Positions 45,697 to 55,083 are shown, counted from the stretch's first letter. The stretch is 64,000 nt of DNA from Halobacteriovorax sp. GB3 (GCF_028649655.1 NZ_JAQSLN010000004.1:326452-390451); one strand, 5' to 3'. The notes: a model not told the origin generated them from the sequence alone. Translations and numbers: made by a program.

Positions 45697-47255
45697 AATT
45701 GAATGTTCCCGTGTTTACGTTGTGGAAGTTCAACTTTTTTGTCTTTAAGTGCAACTAGATATTCGTAAACTCTCTTGCGCGTTTCCTCTGGAAGAATAAT
45801 CGCATCGAGATATCCTCTTTCCGCAGCTCTATAAGGGTTAGCAAATCTCTGCTCATAATTTGCAACAAGCTCTGCTTTCTTCTTATCAAAAGCTTCACCT
45901 TCAAGCCCTTTAAGCTCATTTCTAAAGATGATATTTACAGCGCCCTCTGCACCCATAACGGCAATTTCACCAGTTGGATAAGCAAGGTTAATATCTGCTC
46001 TAATATGTTTTGATGCCATAACATCATAAGCACCACCATATGATTTTCTTGTAATAAGAGTAATCATTGGAACTGTTGCTTCAGCATAAGCATAAAGTAG
46101 TTTCGATCCGTGCTTAATAATCCCACCATACTCTTGAACTGTTCCAGGAAGGAATCCAGGCACATCTACGAGAGTTAGAATAGGAATATCAAAAGAATCA
46201 CAGAAACGAATAAAACGAGCTGCCTTACAAGAAGCATCGATATCTAGAACACCTGCGAGAATTTGTGGCTGGTTTGCAACAATACCAATCTTGATTCCAC
46301 CAACAGAGGCAAAACCACAAATGATATTTTGAGCATAGTCCTTATGAACTTCTAAGAAATGTCCATCGTCAACGACATCAATGATAATCTCTTTCATGTC
46401 ATATGGTTTCTTTGGGTTCGCAGGAACAGTTTCTTTAATTTTGTTATTATCTCTATAAACAGGATCAGAAGAATACTTTTCAGTTTTCTCTCTGTAATTT
46501 GAAGCTGGAAGATATGTAAGAAGTTCTCTTACTCTTTCAAAACACTCATCTTCATCAGTACATTTAAATTGTGATACACCAGACTTTTCAGAATGAGTTG
46601 CAGCTCCACCAAGTTCTTCTTTTGTAACTTCTTCATGTGTAACTGTTTTAATTACATCTGGCCCAGTAACAAACATATAAGATGTTTTATCAACCATGAA
46701 AATAAAATCAGTAATAGCAGGAGAATAAACAGCTCCACCAGCACAAGGTCCCATGATTAATGAAATTTGTGGAATAACACCTGAACACTTTACGTTTCTA
46801 TAAAAAATTTCAGCATAACCACCAAGAGCATCGACACCCTCTTGAATACGAGCTCCACCAGAGTCATTAATTCCAATAATTGGAATTCTATTTTCAAGAG
46901 CGAAGTCCATGATCTTACAAATTTTCTTTGCGTGATACTCACCAAGAGCTCCACCCCAACAAGTAAAGTCTTGTGAATATAGAGCAACTTTCTGACCATT
47001 AATTTCAGCGATACCAGTTACAACACCGTCACCAAGAAATTCTTTTTTATCCATCCCAAAGTCACCACATCTGTGTGTAACAAATCTATCGAACTCTAAA
47101 AAAGTTCCCGGATCGATAAGGCGCTCAATTCTTTCACGAGCAGTATATTTACCTTGTGAATGTTGTTTTTCAATTCTAGCGGCTCCACCACCAAGTGAAG
47201 CTTCTTCTCTTCTCTCTAAGAGAAGATTTCTTTTTTCCTCAAGAATAGGATCCAT
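45693..47255 (-). CDS. pccB: propionyl-CoA (acyl-CoA) carboxylase beta subunit
   Basis: 520 aa carboxyltransferase that moves CO2 from carboxybiotin to propionyl-CoA. It contains the crotonase-type Gly-rich halves: GINDSGGARIQEGVDALGGYAE in the N-terminal half and PTGEIAVMGAEGAVNIIFRN in the C-terminal half. A good site, GGGAGG, precedes the ATG. It is the first gene of the operon that continues with the biotin carboxylase, carrier protein, hflK, hflC and a YciO-type gene. Confidence 0.94.
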   Translation of the reverse strand: MDPILEEKRNLLLERREEASLGGGAARIEKQHSQGKYTARERIERLIDPGTFLEFDRFVTHRCGDFGMDKKEFLGDGVVTGIAEINGQKVALYSQDFTCWGGALGEYHAKKICKIMDFALENRIPIIGINDSGGARIQEGVDALGGYAEIFYRNVKCSGVIPQISLIMGPCAGGAVYSPAITDFIFMVDKTSYMFVTGPDVIKTVTHEEVTKEELGGAATHSEKSGVSQFKCTDEDECFERVRELLTYLPASNYREKTEKYSSDPVYRDNNKIKETVPANPKKPYDMKEIIIDVVDDGHFLEVHKDYAQNIICGFASVGGIKIGIVANQPQILAGVLDIDASCKAARFIRFCDSFDIPILTLVDVPGFLPGTVQEYGGIIKHGSKLLYAYAEATVPMITLITRKSYGGAYDVMASKHIRADINLAYPTGEIAVMGAEGAVNIIFRNELKGLEGEAFDKKKAELVANYEQRFANPYRAAERGYLDAIILPEETRKRVYEYLVALKDKKVELPQRKHGNIQL

Positions 47256-47340
47256 AATAACCTCCCAAATAACTTAGGTATTCTAAACTTTTAGTCACTA
47301 GGAGGCTATTAACTGTGCGTCATTTAACGATGAGCACAAA

Positions 47341-47365
47341 AAAGGGCTCCACTTAGGAGCCCTTT
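47341..47365 (-). terminator. terminator upstream of the carboxylase operon
   Basis: A 10 bp perfect stem AAAGGGCTCC / GGAGCCCTTT (47341-47350 with 47356-47365), loop ACTTA, immediately downstream of the sigma-54 activator stop (47391) on the minus strand, with a T run after it. It separates that gene from the pccB operon. Confidence 0.87.
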
Positions 47366-47390
47366 CTAATATTTTGAATTTCTTGAGATA

Positions 47391-48962
47391 TTATTCGCCA
47401 GCTGCTTTCTTTCTCTTATCAAGTCCGTACTTATCAACTTTCATAATTAGACTTGCTCTAGACACACCAAGCTCTTTAGCAAGCTTCGACTTATTAAAGT
47501 TACACCTTTTAAGTCCTTCACGAATCATCATCGCTTCAAGTTCTTCAAGAGCATCTTTAAGTTTACCACTTGTATTTACTCCACGTGTTGCAACCGCAGG
47601 GGCCGCTCCGTGATCGAGAATTCTTTGAGAAAGGTTATCTGGAGTAATATTCTTATCATCTCCAGCAAGAACAACGAGTCTTTCAACTTCGTTTTGAAGT
47701 TCACGAACGTTACCTGGCCAAGGATAATCTAGCATTTTCTCCATACACTTTTTAGAAAAGCTCTTCATAGGCATTCCAACTTCATCACATCTCTTTTTAA
47801 GAAAGTGTTCCATCAGGAATGGAATATCTTCATTTCTCTCTCTTAGAGGTGGAAGCTGAACATTGATAACGTTAATTCTATAGTAAAGGTCTTCTCTGAA
47901 TTCACCCTTTGCCATCATCGTTTTAAGATCTTTATTTGTTGCAGCCAAGATACGAACATCAGTTCTTCTTGGAGAATCAGCACCAACTGGCATATAAGTT
48001 CCTTCCTGAAGAACCCTTAGGAGCTTAACCTGCATTGAAAGCGATGTATCCCCAATCTCATCGAGAAAGAGAGTTCCCCCATTCGCTGTTTCAAAAAGTC
48101 CTGGCTTATCTTTTACTGCACCCGTAAAGGCACCTTTAACGTGTCCAAAAAGCTCTGAATCAAGTAAGTTGTCGTTGAAAGCTGAACAGTTTACAGCAAG
48201 AAACTGACAATCTTTCCTTGGTGAATTGTAGTGAACCGCCTTAGCAACAAGTTCTTTACCTGTACCGTTTTCACCATTGATTAGAACAGACGATTCCGAG
48301 CTAGAGATCTTTTCTAGTAATTGATAAATCTTTTGCATTTGCTTAGATTTACCAATCATCGTGTGATAGCGATACTTCGTTCCAAGCTCGCTATTTAACT
48401 CTTGAATTCTTTCTTCACGCTTAGAGATTTCTGTCGTGAATGTCTCAATCTCATCAGAAACAAGTTCTACTAGCTCCTGAAGATATTCAACATCTGCATG
48501 GCTCATTCTCTTTAAATGAGATACCGCTGTTTGCGCGTCAGTATCTGTCGCCCCAAGCTCCACCATTTGAGCAACAACTTCAGATTCCTCTTCTGCTGTT
48601 ACTGTATCAAGTAGAAATGGAAATGCCATGACAGTTCCAAGATGCTCTCCTTCGATAGCAACTCTACAGGCAACGCCCTTTACGTGCTTAAAACTAGAAT
48701 CAAACACATATGTTTTTTCTGAGTGGTCATGTAGAAAATCAAAGGCCTTTTCAATATCTTGAGTTACAAGGTTGTAACCATGATTCATATTCATTTGAAC
48801 TTTGAAGAAGTGGTTCTTGAAAGAATAGTCTTTTTCGATATGCTTCGATCTGATCTTATAGTGCATATCAGTGAAGATCATCTCTACGCCAAACCATTTA
48901 TTGAGAATTTCTTCTAGCTTTGAGATAACGTGTAAGTTACTCATATCTTGCCAATTAATCAT
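47391..48962 (-). CDS. sigma-54-dependent transcriptional activator (NtrC-type, Fis family HTH)
   Basis: 523 aa. The N-terminal 160 residues resemble a GAF-type sensor with no phospho-acceptor receiver. The AAA+ domain (about 210-440) has Walker A GENGTGKE, the sigma-54 contact loop GAFTGA and LFLDEIGDTSLSMQVKLLRVLQ (Walker B region). The C-terminus (about 475-520) is a Fis-type helix-turn-helix (KRCNFNKSKLAKELGVSRASL). It lies just upstream of the pccB operon but I found no convincing sigma-54 promoter there, so its target is unknown. AGGAG precedes the ATG. Confidence 0.94.
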   Translation of the reverse strand: MINWQDMSNLHVISKLEEILNKWFGVEMIFTDMHYKIRSKHIEKDYSFKNHFFKVQMNMNHGYNLVTQDIEKAFDFLHDHSEKTYVFDSSFKHVKGVACRVAIEGEHLGTVMAFPFLLDTVTAEEESEVVAQMVELGATDTDAQTAVSHLKRMSHADVEYLQELVELVSDEIETFTTEISKREERIQELNSELGTKYRYHTMIGKSKQMQKIYQLLEKISSSESSVLINGENGTGKELVAKAVHYNSPRKDCQFLAVNCSAFNDNLLDSELFGHVKGAFTGAVKDKPGLFETANGGTLFLDEIGDTSLSMQVKLLRVLQEGTYMPVGADSPRRTDVRILAATNKDLKTMMAKGEFREDLYYRINVINVQLPPLRERNEDIPFLMEHFLKKRCDEVGMPMKSFSKKCMEKMLDYPWPGNVRELQNEVERLVVLAGDDKNITPDNLSQRILDHGAAPAVATRGVNTSGKLKDALEELEAMMIREGLKRCNFNKSKLAKELGVSRASLIMKVDKYGLDKRKKAAGE

Positions 48963-49070
48963 CTTGCTTCTCCTTTTCGTGCTAAAAGCACTAAAACAAT
49001 CTGACTAACTTTTCGGCAATTCGAGTACTAAACTTAAGTCGATAACAGAATAATTGTTAAAAAAATGAAC

Positions 49071-49095
49071 ATCGAGACTCTTAATGAGTCTCGAT
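49071..49095 (-). terminator. hairpin at the end of the TlpA-like gene
   Basis: A 10 bp perfect stem ATCGAGACTC / GAGTCTCGAT (49071-49080 with 49086-49095), loop TTAAT. It overlaps the stop codon and last codons of the thioredoxin-like gene, whose transcription runs right to left. Confidence 0.75.
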
Positions 49096-49671
49096 TTCTT
49101 TGACTTCTGATGAATTTTTAGACAAGTAGTTGAGAATTCGTGTCTGATAAGCTTGTAACTTCCAGTCTTGAGGACCAACAAACTTGTTCAAATTTTTACC
49201 GTCTTTAGAAAAAAGATAGGTTTCTGGAACTTTAATTGTACCAAATATTGGCAAATACTTTCCTTCTTTATCATGAGCAATCATAACATTTGATGGTAAA
49301 TCACCAAATCTCTTTAAAAACTTTCTAATCTTTAGCTCATCGTCGTTAACGGCCAATAATAAAAAGTTAACACCCTGATCTTGTAAATGCTTAGCCAAAT
49401 CAAGGAACTCAGGAAGTTCAGCTTCACAAGGCCCACACCAAGTACCCCAAAAGTGTACCATTGCACCACGAGCTCCGTTAAAGAGCGAAGTATTATCAAT
49501 TTGTTCTTTTGTATATAAATTAGTGAGTTCGATCTGCGGTAATTGCTGAAGAATAGGATTCATTGCAGCTTCTTGATCTAAGCGTTCAAACTTTTTTTTC
49601 TCGTAAATTGAGTACCCGAAAGTAGCCACGACTAAACAGACAATGGCAAAAACTTTGGCTGTACTAGACAT
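49081..49671 (-). CDS. TlpA-type membrane-anchored thioredoxin-like protein
   Basis: 196 aa. A hydrophobic N-terminus (about 5-22) anchors it in the inner membrane with the rest in the periplasm. The thioredoxin fold has active site HFWGTWCGPCEAELPEF (Cys79, Cys82) and the cis-Pro loop IKVPETYLF. Such proteins reduce disulphides, often during cytochrome c maturation, but no ccm gene is next to it. A stand-alone gene between the sigma-54 activator and the ribosomal operon. Confidence 0.92.
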   Translation of the reverse strand: MSSTAKVFAIVCLVVATFGYSIYEKKKFERLDQEAAMNPILQQLPQIELTNLYTKEQIDNTSLFNGARGAMVHFWGTWCGPCEAELPEFLDLAKHLQDQGVNFLLLAVNDDELKIRKFLKRFGDLPSNVMIAHDKEGKYLPIFGTIKVPETYLFSKDGKNLNKFVGPQDWKLQAYQTRILNYLSKNSSEVKEIETH

Positions 49672-49693
49672 AAGAGTCTCCCCTTAAAATGAG

Positions 49694-49728
49694 AAAGACC
49701 GCTACCTTAAAATAAGATAGCGGTCTTT
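49694..49728 (-). terminator. terminator of the ribosomal superoperon
   Basis: An 11 bp perfect stem AAAGACCGCTA / TAGCGGTCTTT (49694-49704 with 49718-49728), 13 nt loop, 25 bp after the rplQ stop, with T-rich sequence beyond. Confidence 0.85.
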
Positions 49729-49752
49729 TTATTCTCGAAATTTTGCTAGAAA

Positions 49753-50109
49753 TTAGTCAACTAGTGCGATGTATGCCATCTTCGCGTTATCACCAACACG
49801 AGTGTCTGCCATCTTCATGATTCTAGTATAACCACCATTTCTTTCTTTGAACTTTGGCGCTACATTTTCGAAAAGAGTCTTAACAGCGTCTTTGTTGTTC
49901 AATTTCTTGAACGCTTGTCTTCTGTTAGCAACTGTATCGTTTTTAGCAAGAGTGATTAGTTTTTCAACATATCCTCTAACAGCCTTAGCTCTAGTAATAG
50001 TAGTTTTAATTTTCCCGTGATCAATTACTTCAACCGCTAGGTTTTTGATCATTGATCCTCTGTGAGAAGGGCTAACTCCTAGCTTGTACTTATGCTTTTG
50101 ATGTCTCAT
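49753..50109 (-). CDS. rplQ: 50S ribosomal protein L17
   Basis: 118 aa. The start MRHQKHKYKLGVSPSHRGSM and the closing GGYTRIMKMADTRVGDNAKMAYIALVD are L17 hallmarks. L17 binds 23S rRNA and lines the exit-tunnel side of the large subunit. Last gene of the superoperon, 21 bp after rpoA, followed by a terminator. Confidence 0.98.
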   Translation of the reverse strand: MRHQKHKYKLGVSPSHRGSMIKNLAVEVIDHGKIKTTITRAKAVRGYVEKLITLAKNDTVANRRQAFKKLNNKDAVKTLFENVAPKFKERNGGYTRIMKMADTRVGDNAKMAYIALVD

Positions 50110-50130
50110 AACAACTCCTACGGCCCCTAA

Positions 50131-51162
50131 TTATTGCCCATCTTCGCTATTTTGTTTTAAATCTTTCATGATGCTATCAACCTTCATACCAAGGCCAAGT
50201 CCCATCTGAGTAAGGATTTCCTTAATCTCATTAAGTGACTTACGACCAAAGTTTTTAGTTCTAAGCATCTCACCTTCTGTTTTACTAACAAGCTCGTAAA
50301 TGTACTTGATGTTTGCATTCTGAAGACAGTTTGCAGAACGTACAGATAGCTCAAGTTCAGAAACTGGTTTAAGTAGTGCACTGTTTGTTGCACTTTGAAC
50401 CTGTGAAGGCTTGCTCTCAATTCTAGAAATCTCTTCTTCGTCTTCAAAGTTAAGGAAGACTGCAAGTTGATCTCTAAGAATCTTTGCAGAGTAAGCAACA
50501 GCATCTTGTGGCTCAATACCAGCGTTTGTCCAAACTTCAAGTGAAAGCTTGTCATAGTCAGTTCTCTTACCAACACGAGAGTTTGTAACTGTATAGTTAA
50601 CTCTGTTTACTGGAGAGAAAAGTGTATCAAGATAGATCCAACCAATTGGTAGATCATACTCTTCTTTATTATCTAAAGCCGTTACATAACCTTTACCTCT
50701 TGCAACAGTTAGCTCCATCTTAATAGAACCACCTGAAGAGATGTTACAAATAACGTGCTCTGGGTTAAGAACTTCAATGTTTGCGTGCTCAGCGATGTCA
50801 CCTGCTGTTACAGGACCTTCTCCAGATTTCTCAAGAGTAAGAACAACATCTTCTTTATCCTTAATTTTGAAGCGAACTTCTTTTAGGTTAAGAATAATTT
50901 CTGAAACTTCTTCTTTAACATTGTTAATCGTTCCAAACTCGTGCTCTACACCATCAATACGAATAGCTACAATACCCGCACCTTGAAGAGAAGAAAGTAG
51001 TACTCTTCTTAGTGAGTTACCTAGAGTTTGTCCGTATCCTCTCTCAAGAGGCTTGGCAACAAACTTTCCGTAGTTTGATTTAAGCGTATCAGCGTCCAGT
51101 TCAAGAGCGACTGGTCTAATCATGCTTGTCCAGTTTTTAGATATAAACTTATCCACAGACAT
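50131..51162 (-). CDS. rpoA: DNA-directed RNA polymerase subunit alpha
   Basis: 343 aa. The N-terminal domain has KPLERGYGQTLGNSLRRVLLSSLQGAG (dimer and assembly region). A linker at about 245-270 leads to the C-terminal domain with ELSVRSANCLQNANIKYIYELVSKTE, GRKSLNEIKEIL and MGLGLGMK, which binds UP elements and activators. It follows rpsK directly, with no rpsD between. Confidence 0.98.
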   Translation of the reverse strand: MSVDKFISKNWTSMIRPVALELDADTLKSNYGKFVAKPLERGYGQTLGNSLRRVLLSSLQGAGIVAIRIDGVEHEFGTINNVKEEVSEIILNLKEVRFKIKDKEDVVLTLEKSGEGPVTAGDIAEHANIEVLNPEHVICNISSGGSIKMELTVARGKGYVTALDNKEEYDLPIGWIYLDTLFSPVNRVNYTVTNSRVGKRTDYDKLSLEVWTNAGIEPQDAVAYSAKILRDQLAVFLNFEDEEEISRIESKPSQVQSATNSALLKPVSELELSVRSANCLQNANIKYIYELVSKTEGEMLRTKNFGRKSLNEIKEILTQMGLGLGMKVDSIMKDLKQNSEDGQ

Positions 51163-51179
51163 GTCTCCTTAATAAGATG

Positions 51180-51563
51180 TTATACTCTTCTTCTTTTTGG
51201 TGCTCGACAACCATTATGAGGGATTGGAGATCTATCTGCAACTGAAGTTATTTTCAAACCAGCTTGTAACAATGCACGAATTGCGTTTTCTCTACCTGCA
51301 CCAGGACCTTTTACTTTAACATCTACAGAGCTCATACCGTGTTCCATTGCTTTCTTAGCAGCTTCAACAGAAGCTGTCTGAGCAGCAAATGGAGTCGATT
51401 TTTTAGACCCTCTAAACCCAAGTTGACCAGCAGAAGCCCAAGCTACTGCGTTCCCTTGAGCATCAGTAAATGTAACAATCGTGTTATTGAAAGAACACTG
51501 AATGTGACAAATACCATGCGTGATATTCTTTTTTACTTTTTTCTTTGTTGTCTTTTTAACCAT
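51180..51563 (-). CDS. rpsK: 30S ribosomal protein S11
   Basis: 127 aa. The family motif is [22 protein letters not shown] and the C-terminus ends [12 protein letters not shown], the usual S11 tail that touches mRNA on the platform. The N-terminus has a Lys-rich extension ([11 protein letters not shown]). It lies 19 bp downstream of rpsM. Confidence 0.98.
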   Translation of the reverse strand: MVKKTTKKKVKKNITHGICHIQCSFNNTIVTFTDAQGNAVAWASAGQLGFRGSKKSTPFAAQTASVEAAKKAMEHGMSSVDVKVKGPGAGRENAIRALLQAGLKITSVADRSPIPHNGCRAPKRRRV

Positions 51564-51582
51564 TACGTTACCCTACCTTTCA

Positions 51583-51966
51583 CTACTTCATCGACTTGAT
51601 CGATTTCTTACCAGCGATAGCAACCGCAGGTCCTTTTCTCGTTCTTGCGTTAGTAGATGTTCTTTGACCTCTAACTGGAAGACTTTTTCTGTGACGGATA
51701 CCTCTGTAACATCCTAAATCTTTCAGTCTTTTGATGTTTAGACCAACTTCTCTTCTTAGATCACCTTCAACCGTATAATTGGCCTCAAGGATCATTCTGA
51801 TTTCGTTTGCCTCTTCTTCTGATAGGTCAGTAGAGTTTTTGTTTACGTCGATATTTGCTTTACCTAGAACTTCCAAAGCAACAGTTGGTCCAACCCCATA
51901 AATAGATTGAAGCGCAATTCTCATTACTTTGTTTCTAGGAATATCAACACCAAGAATTCTTGCCAT
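51583..51966 (-). CDS. rpsM: 30S ribosomal protein S13
   Basis: 127 aa. [25 protein letters not shown] at the start, the helical [29 protein letters not shown] near the end and the basic tail all identify S13, a small-subunit head protein contacting P-site tRNA. Confidence 0.98.
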   Translation of the reverse strand: MARILGVDIPRNKVMRIALQSIYGVGPTVALEVLGKANIDVNKNSTDLSEEEANEIRMILEANYTVEGDLRREVGLNIKRLKDLGCYRGIRHRKSLPVRGQRTSTNARTRKGPAVAIAGKKSIKSMK

Positions 51967-51997
51967 AGCTACACTCCTTAGAAATTACTATTGATAA

Positions 51998-52114
51998 TTA
52001 ACCTTGTCTTTGTTTGTGTTTTGGATTCGTCTTACAGATTACTCTCAAAACGCCTTTTCTTTTGATTACTGTACAGTCTTTGCACATTGGCTTAACAGAT
52101 GCTCTAACTTTCAT
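51998..52114 (-). CDS. rpmJ: 50S ribosomal protein L36
   Basis: 38 aa, found by reading the gap between rpsM and infA. The product starts [20 protein letters not shown] and has the zinc-binding C-x2-C plus later Cys and His pattern (CKDC, then ICKTNPKH). L36 is the smallest large-subunit protein. The usual neighbours rpsM and infA confirm it. Confidence 0.95.
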   Translation of the reverse strand: MKVRASVKPMCKDCTVIKRKGVLRVICKTNPKHKQRQG

Positions 52115-52135
52115 AACAACCTCTTAAATATTGGG

Positions 52136-52360
52136 TTATCTACCCTTACTACGATAAGTAATACGACCTTTAGTTAGATCATACTTACTGATTTCTACTA
52201 AAACTTTATCTCCAGGTAGAATCTTAATGAAGTGCATTCTCATCTTTCCTGAAATGTGAGCAATAATACTATGCCCGTTAGGTAACTTAACTTTAAACTT
52301 AGTATTCGGAAGAAGTTCAGTCACTTCACCTTCAACTTCGATTACATCTTTTTCTGACAT
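52136..52360 (-). CDS. infA: translation initiation factor IF-1
   Basis: 74 aa from the ATG at 52360 ([20 protein letters not shown]), which matches the normal IF-1 start. A longer frame to 52411 adds 17 unlikely residues. The single OB fold, with [33 protein letters not shown], closes the A site during initiation. It follows adk. Confidence 0.97.
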   Translation of the reverse strand: MSEKDVIEVEGEVTELLPNTKFKVKLPNGHSIIAHISGKMRMHFIKILPGDKVLVEISKYDLTKGRITYRSKGR

Positions 52361-52455
52361 AGACAATTTTACCCATTCTAACAACGCTTGATATATATGA
52401 CTCAGGGCCATAAATCAAGCCATTAATTTATTAATTACAATATTTTATATAACTA

Positions 52456-53094
52456 TTATTTATTGACTATTTTAACAAGCTCGCCAAAGACTGTGTCCGC
52501 AGAACCTGAAGCATCAATTTCAACTAAATTACCAAGGCTCTTGTAATAATCAAGAACTGGCTCAATAGTCTTTTTGAAGACATCAATTCTGTTTCTAACA
52601 ACCTCTTCCTTGTCATCATCTCTATGAATTAGATCTTCACCAGAAACATCGCATTTACCTGCAACCTTTGGTGCTTTTGAGATTAGGTTGTAAATTTCTC
52701 CACTCTTTGGAGCTAGTCGACGATTTGTAATTCTCTCAATGAGAACTTCGAAATCAATTTTAAAATATACTGCTTTCGTAGCTGTTCCTTTAAGAACGTG
52801 CTCTTCAAGAAGCTTAGACTGTTCCCCATTTCTAGGGAACCCGTCAAAAATATATGCGTTTGTAGCAAGGTCACAATTAGCGTTAAGAAGCTCAAGAACA
52901 GTCATATCGTCAACGAGATTTCCCGCCTCCATGATGGACTTAACTTTATTACCAAGCTCAGAGTTTTTAGCGATCTCTGCTCTAAGTAGGTCTCCAGTCG
53001 AAATATGACCATAACCAAATTCTTTAACTAACCTTTTAGCTTGAGTTCCTTTTCCAGATCCAGGAGCTCCAAGTAAAATTAATTGTGGCTTCAT
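52456..53094 (-). CDS. adk: adenylate kinase
   Basis: 212 aa. The P-loop is LLGAPGSGKGTQAKRL at residues 7-22, with FIFDGFPRN-type AMP region (YIFDGFPRNGEQ) and LID start RRLAPKSGEIYNL. The four LID cysteines of zinc-type kinases are mostly absent. Balances ATP, ADP and AMP. It starts 1 bp from the end of secY. Confidence 0.97.
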   Translation of the reverse strand: MKPQLILLGAPGSGKGTQAKRLVKEFGYGHISTGDLLRAEIAKNSELGNKVKSIMEAGNLVDDMTVLELLNANCDLATNAYIFDGFPRNGEQSKLLEEHVLKGTATKAVYFKIDFEVLIERITNRRLAPKSGEIYNLISKAPKVAGKCDVSGEDLIHRDDDKEEVVRNRIDVFKKTIEPVLDYYKSLGNLVEIDASGSADTVFGELVKIVNK

Positions 53095-54402
53095 CTAAAA
53101 CCTTCTATTGCTACCGTTATACTTACCTTTTGATTTATAAGTATTTTCATAACGATCAGCAAACATAAACGATTGAATATTCATCATTACACGAACTGAA
53201 ACAGAAACAAGGATTAGCATCGCTGTTCCACCGAATCTAGTCTGTGTACCGGTAATTAAAGTTGGAGTAATACAGATAACACATAGAAAAATCGCTCCGA
53301 AGAATGAAAGTCTATTAAGTACGTTATCTAAGTATTCTTTTGTTTTATCACCTGGTCTAATCCCAGGAATAAAAGCATTATTCTTCTGTAGCATTTCAGC
53401 AATCTTCTTAGTTTTGAACTGAATTGGAGCGTAGAAGTAAGTCATATACACAATAAGTAGTGCAAATAGGATATTAAACAGCATTTGCCCAGGATATAGA
53501 GACTGCTGAATAGTATCGAAATATGGCTTAAGTGGACTTCCTTCAGGAATAAAGTTCGCAAAAGTAAGTGGTGCCATTAATAGTGAAGATGCGAGGATTG
53601 GAGGCATAACACCACCTGTATCAACTCTCATCGGTAGGCTTTGTGTTCCACCGTAAACTTTATTATGCACAACACGCTTAGCGTACTGAACAGGAATACT
53701 TCTATGAGATCTCTCAATAAAAGCAACAATAAAGAATGAAACGATGATAACGGCCAAGAAAATAAGAATCTCCATTCCACCAAGCTCTCCATTTCTATAA
53801 AGAGTTAGTTTCTGGATAACTTCTGATGGTAGCTCTACAGCAATACCAGCAAAGATAATAAGTGAAACACCGTTTTCAAGACCAAATTCAGTGATTCTTT
53901 CCCCTAGCCAGAGCAGGAACATAGTTCCTGCTGCTAGAGTAATCATTGTAGTAAGTCGGAAAATCATGCCAGGGTCAGGAACAACGCGTCCAGTTGCAGT
54001 AGTAAAGCCTTCGAATACGGCGGCCATACTGTAACCTTGGATACAACAAAGAACGACAGTGGCATATCTTGTCCACTTTTGAATCTTCTTGTGCCCTTCA
54101 GCGTCTTCTTGAAGCTCTTGGATCTGAGGAATTACCTCACCAAGTAAGCTAAAAATAATTGATGTCGTAATGTAAGGCATAATCCCTAGAGCGAGTACAG
54201 AGAAACGCTTGAAAGATCCACCCGTAAACGTGTTCAGTAGATCAAAAAGACCAGTACCTGAACCATCAAAATAAGTTTGAATAGCCTGTGCATCAACACC
54301 TGGAACAGGGATCTGCGCAACCATTCTGTAAACTACTAGTAAAAGAAAAGTGTAAAAAATCTTCTTTTTAAGCTCTTCTAGCTTTCCTTGAGCACCTGAC
54401 AT
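53095..54402 (-). CDS. secY: preprotein translocase subunit SecY
   Basis: 435 aa channel protein with ten membrane helices. The N-terminus ends in YTFLLLVVYRMVAQIPVPGVD, the plug region and ALGIMPYITTSIIFSLL follow, later GGTQSLPMRVDTGGVMPPILASSLLMAP (loop that binds SecA) and FIPGIRPGDKTKEYLD. It forms the Sec pore with SecE and SecG, which are elsewhere. It follows rplO by 15 bp. Confidence 0.98.
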   Translation of the reverse strand: MSGAQGKLEELKKKIFYTFLLLVVYRMVAQIPVPGVDAQAIQTYFDGSGTGLFDLLNTFTGGSFKRFSVLALGIMPYITTSIIFSLLGEVIPQIQELQEDAEGHKKIQKWTRYATVVLCCIQGYSMAAVFEGFTTATGRVVPDPGMIFRLTTMITLAAGTMFLLWLGERITEFGLENGVSLIIFAGIAVELPSEVIQKLTLYRNGELGGMEILIFLAVIIVSFFIVAFIERSHRSIPVQYAKRVVHNKVYGGTQSLPMRVDTGGVMPPILASSLLMAPLTFANFIPEGSPLKPYFDTIQQSLYPGQMLFNILFALLIVYMTYFYAPIQFKTKKIAEMLQKNNAFIPGIRPGDKTKEYLDNVLNRLSFFGAIFLCVICITPTLITGTQTRFGGTAMLILVSVSVRVMMNIQSFMFADRYENTYKSKGKYNGSNRRF

Positions 54403-54417
54403 TCAATAAATTCCTTT

Positions 54418-54873
54418 TTATTTGTTTTCGATTTTTCCACCAGCTTTAGAAACTGCTTCTTCAGCTGACTTTGAGAACTTATTAATGTTAACAAAAGTTA
54501 ACGCTTTTGTAAGCTCTCCATTACCAAGAATTTTAATTGGTAATCTTTTCGAAATACCTTTCAGTAGTCCCTTAGCAACTAGAGATTCTCTTGTTACTTC
54601 TTCACCATCAAATTTCGCTTCGATTTGACCAAGGTTAACTTCAGCATAGATAGTTTTAAAAGGTGCGTTAGAAAAACCTCTTTTAGGTAGTCTCATATAA
54701 AGTGGCATTGCTCCACCTTCGAAACCTGTTCTAACTCCACCACCAGCTCTTGCTTTTTGACCCTTATGACCTTTACCAGCCTGAGTCCCTTGTCCAGAAC
54801 CTTGTCCACGACCGATTCTTTTGATGTTCTTGTGAGCACCCTTTGGGCTTTTTAAATTATTTAACGTAAGCAT
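54418..54873 (-). CDS. rplO: 50S ribosomal protein L15
   Basis: 151 aa. MLTLNNLKSPKGAHKNIKRIGRGQGSGQGTQAGKGHKGQKAR is the typical Gly/Lys-rich L15 N-terminus that threads through 23S rRNA; FEGGAMPLYMRLPKRGF follows. Assembly protein of the large subunit. Confidence 0.98.
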   Translation of the reverse strand: MLTLNNLKSPKGAHKNIKRIGRGQGSGQGTQAGKGHKGQKARAGGGVRTGFEGGAMPLYMRLPKRGFSNAPFKTIYAEVNLGQIEAKFDGEEVTRESLVAKGLLKGISKRLPIKILGNGELTKALTFVNINKFSKSAEEAVSKAGGKIENK

Positions 54874-54886
54874 ATGATCCTCTCAA

Positions 54887-55069
54887 TTATTCCTTGATAT
54901 CCAAAAGGTGAATAACTTTCTTGATCATTCCTCTAACTGCAGGAGTGTTCTCAAGAGTTTTACTAGACCCAGTCTTTCTAAGTCCAAGACCTTTAACAGT
55001 CGCCTTTTGCTTTTGGTTACAACTGATAGTACTTTTCTTAAGTGTTACTGTAATTTCTTTCTTAGCCAT
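54887..55069 (-). CDS. rpmD: 50S ribosomal protein L30
   Basis: 60 aa. ITVTLKKSTISCNQKQKATVKGLGLRKTGSSKTLENTPAVRGMI is the whole L30 pattern, with the conserved GLGLRK and the TPAVRGMI segment. Located between rpsE and rplO as usual. Confidence 0.97.
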   Translation of the reverse strand: MAKKEITVTLKKSTISCNQKQKATVKGLGLRKTGSSKTLENTPAVRGMIKKVIHLLDIKE

Positions 55070-55083
55070 AATACTACCCTCTA

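Noticed and set aside
47256..47340. Sigma-54 promoter in front of pccB, as target of the neighbouring activator
   Set aside because: No TGGCAC-n5-TTGCA-like pair was found in this gap.
47374..47613. Plus-strand open frame opposite the sigma-54 activator
   Set aside because: Antisense to a strongly supported gene; composition typical of a complementary frame.
52361..52411. Longer N-terminus for IF-1
   Set aside because: IF-1 normally begins at the [11 protein letters not shown] position; the extension is hydrophobic and unlike the family.
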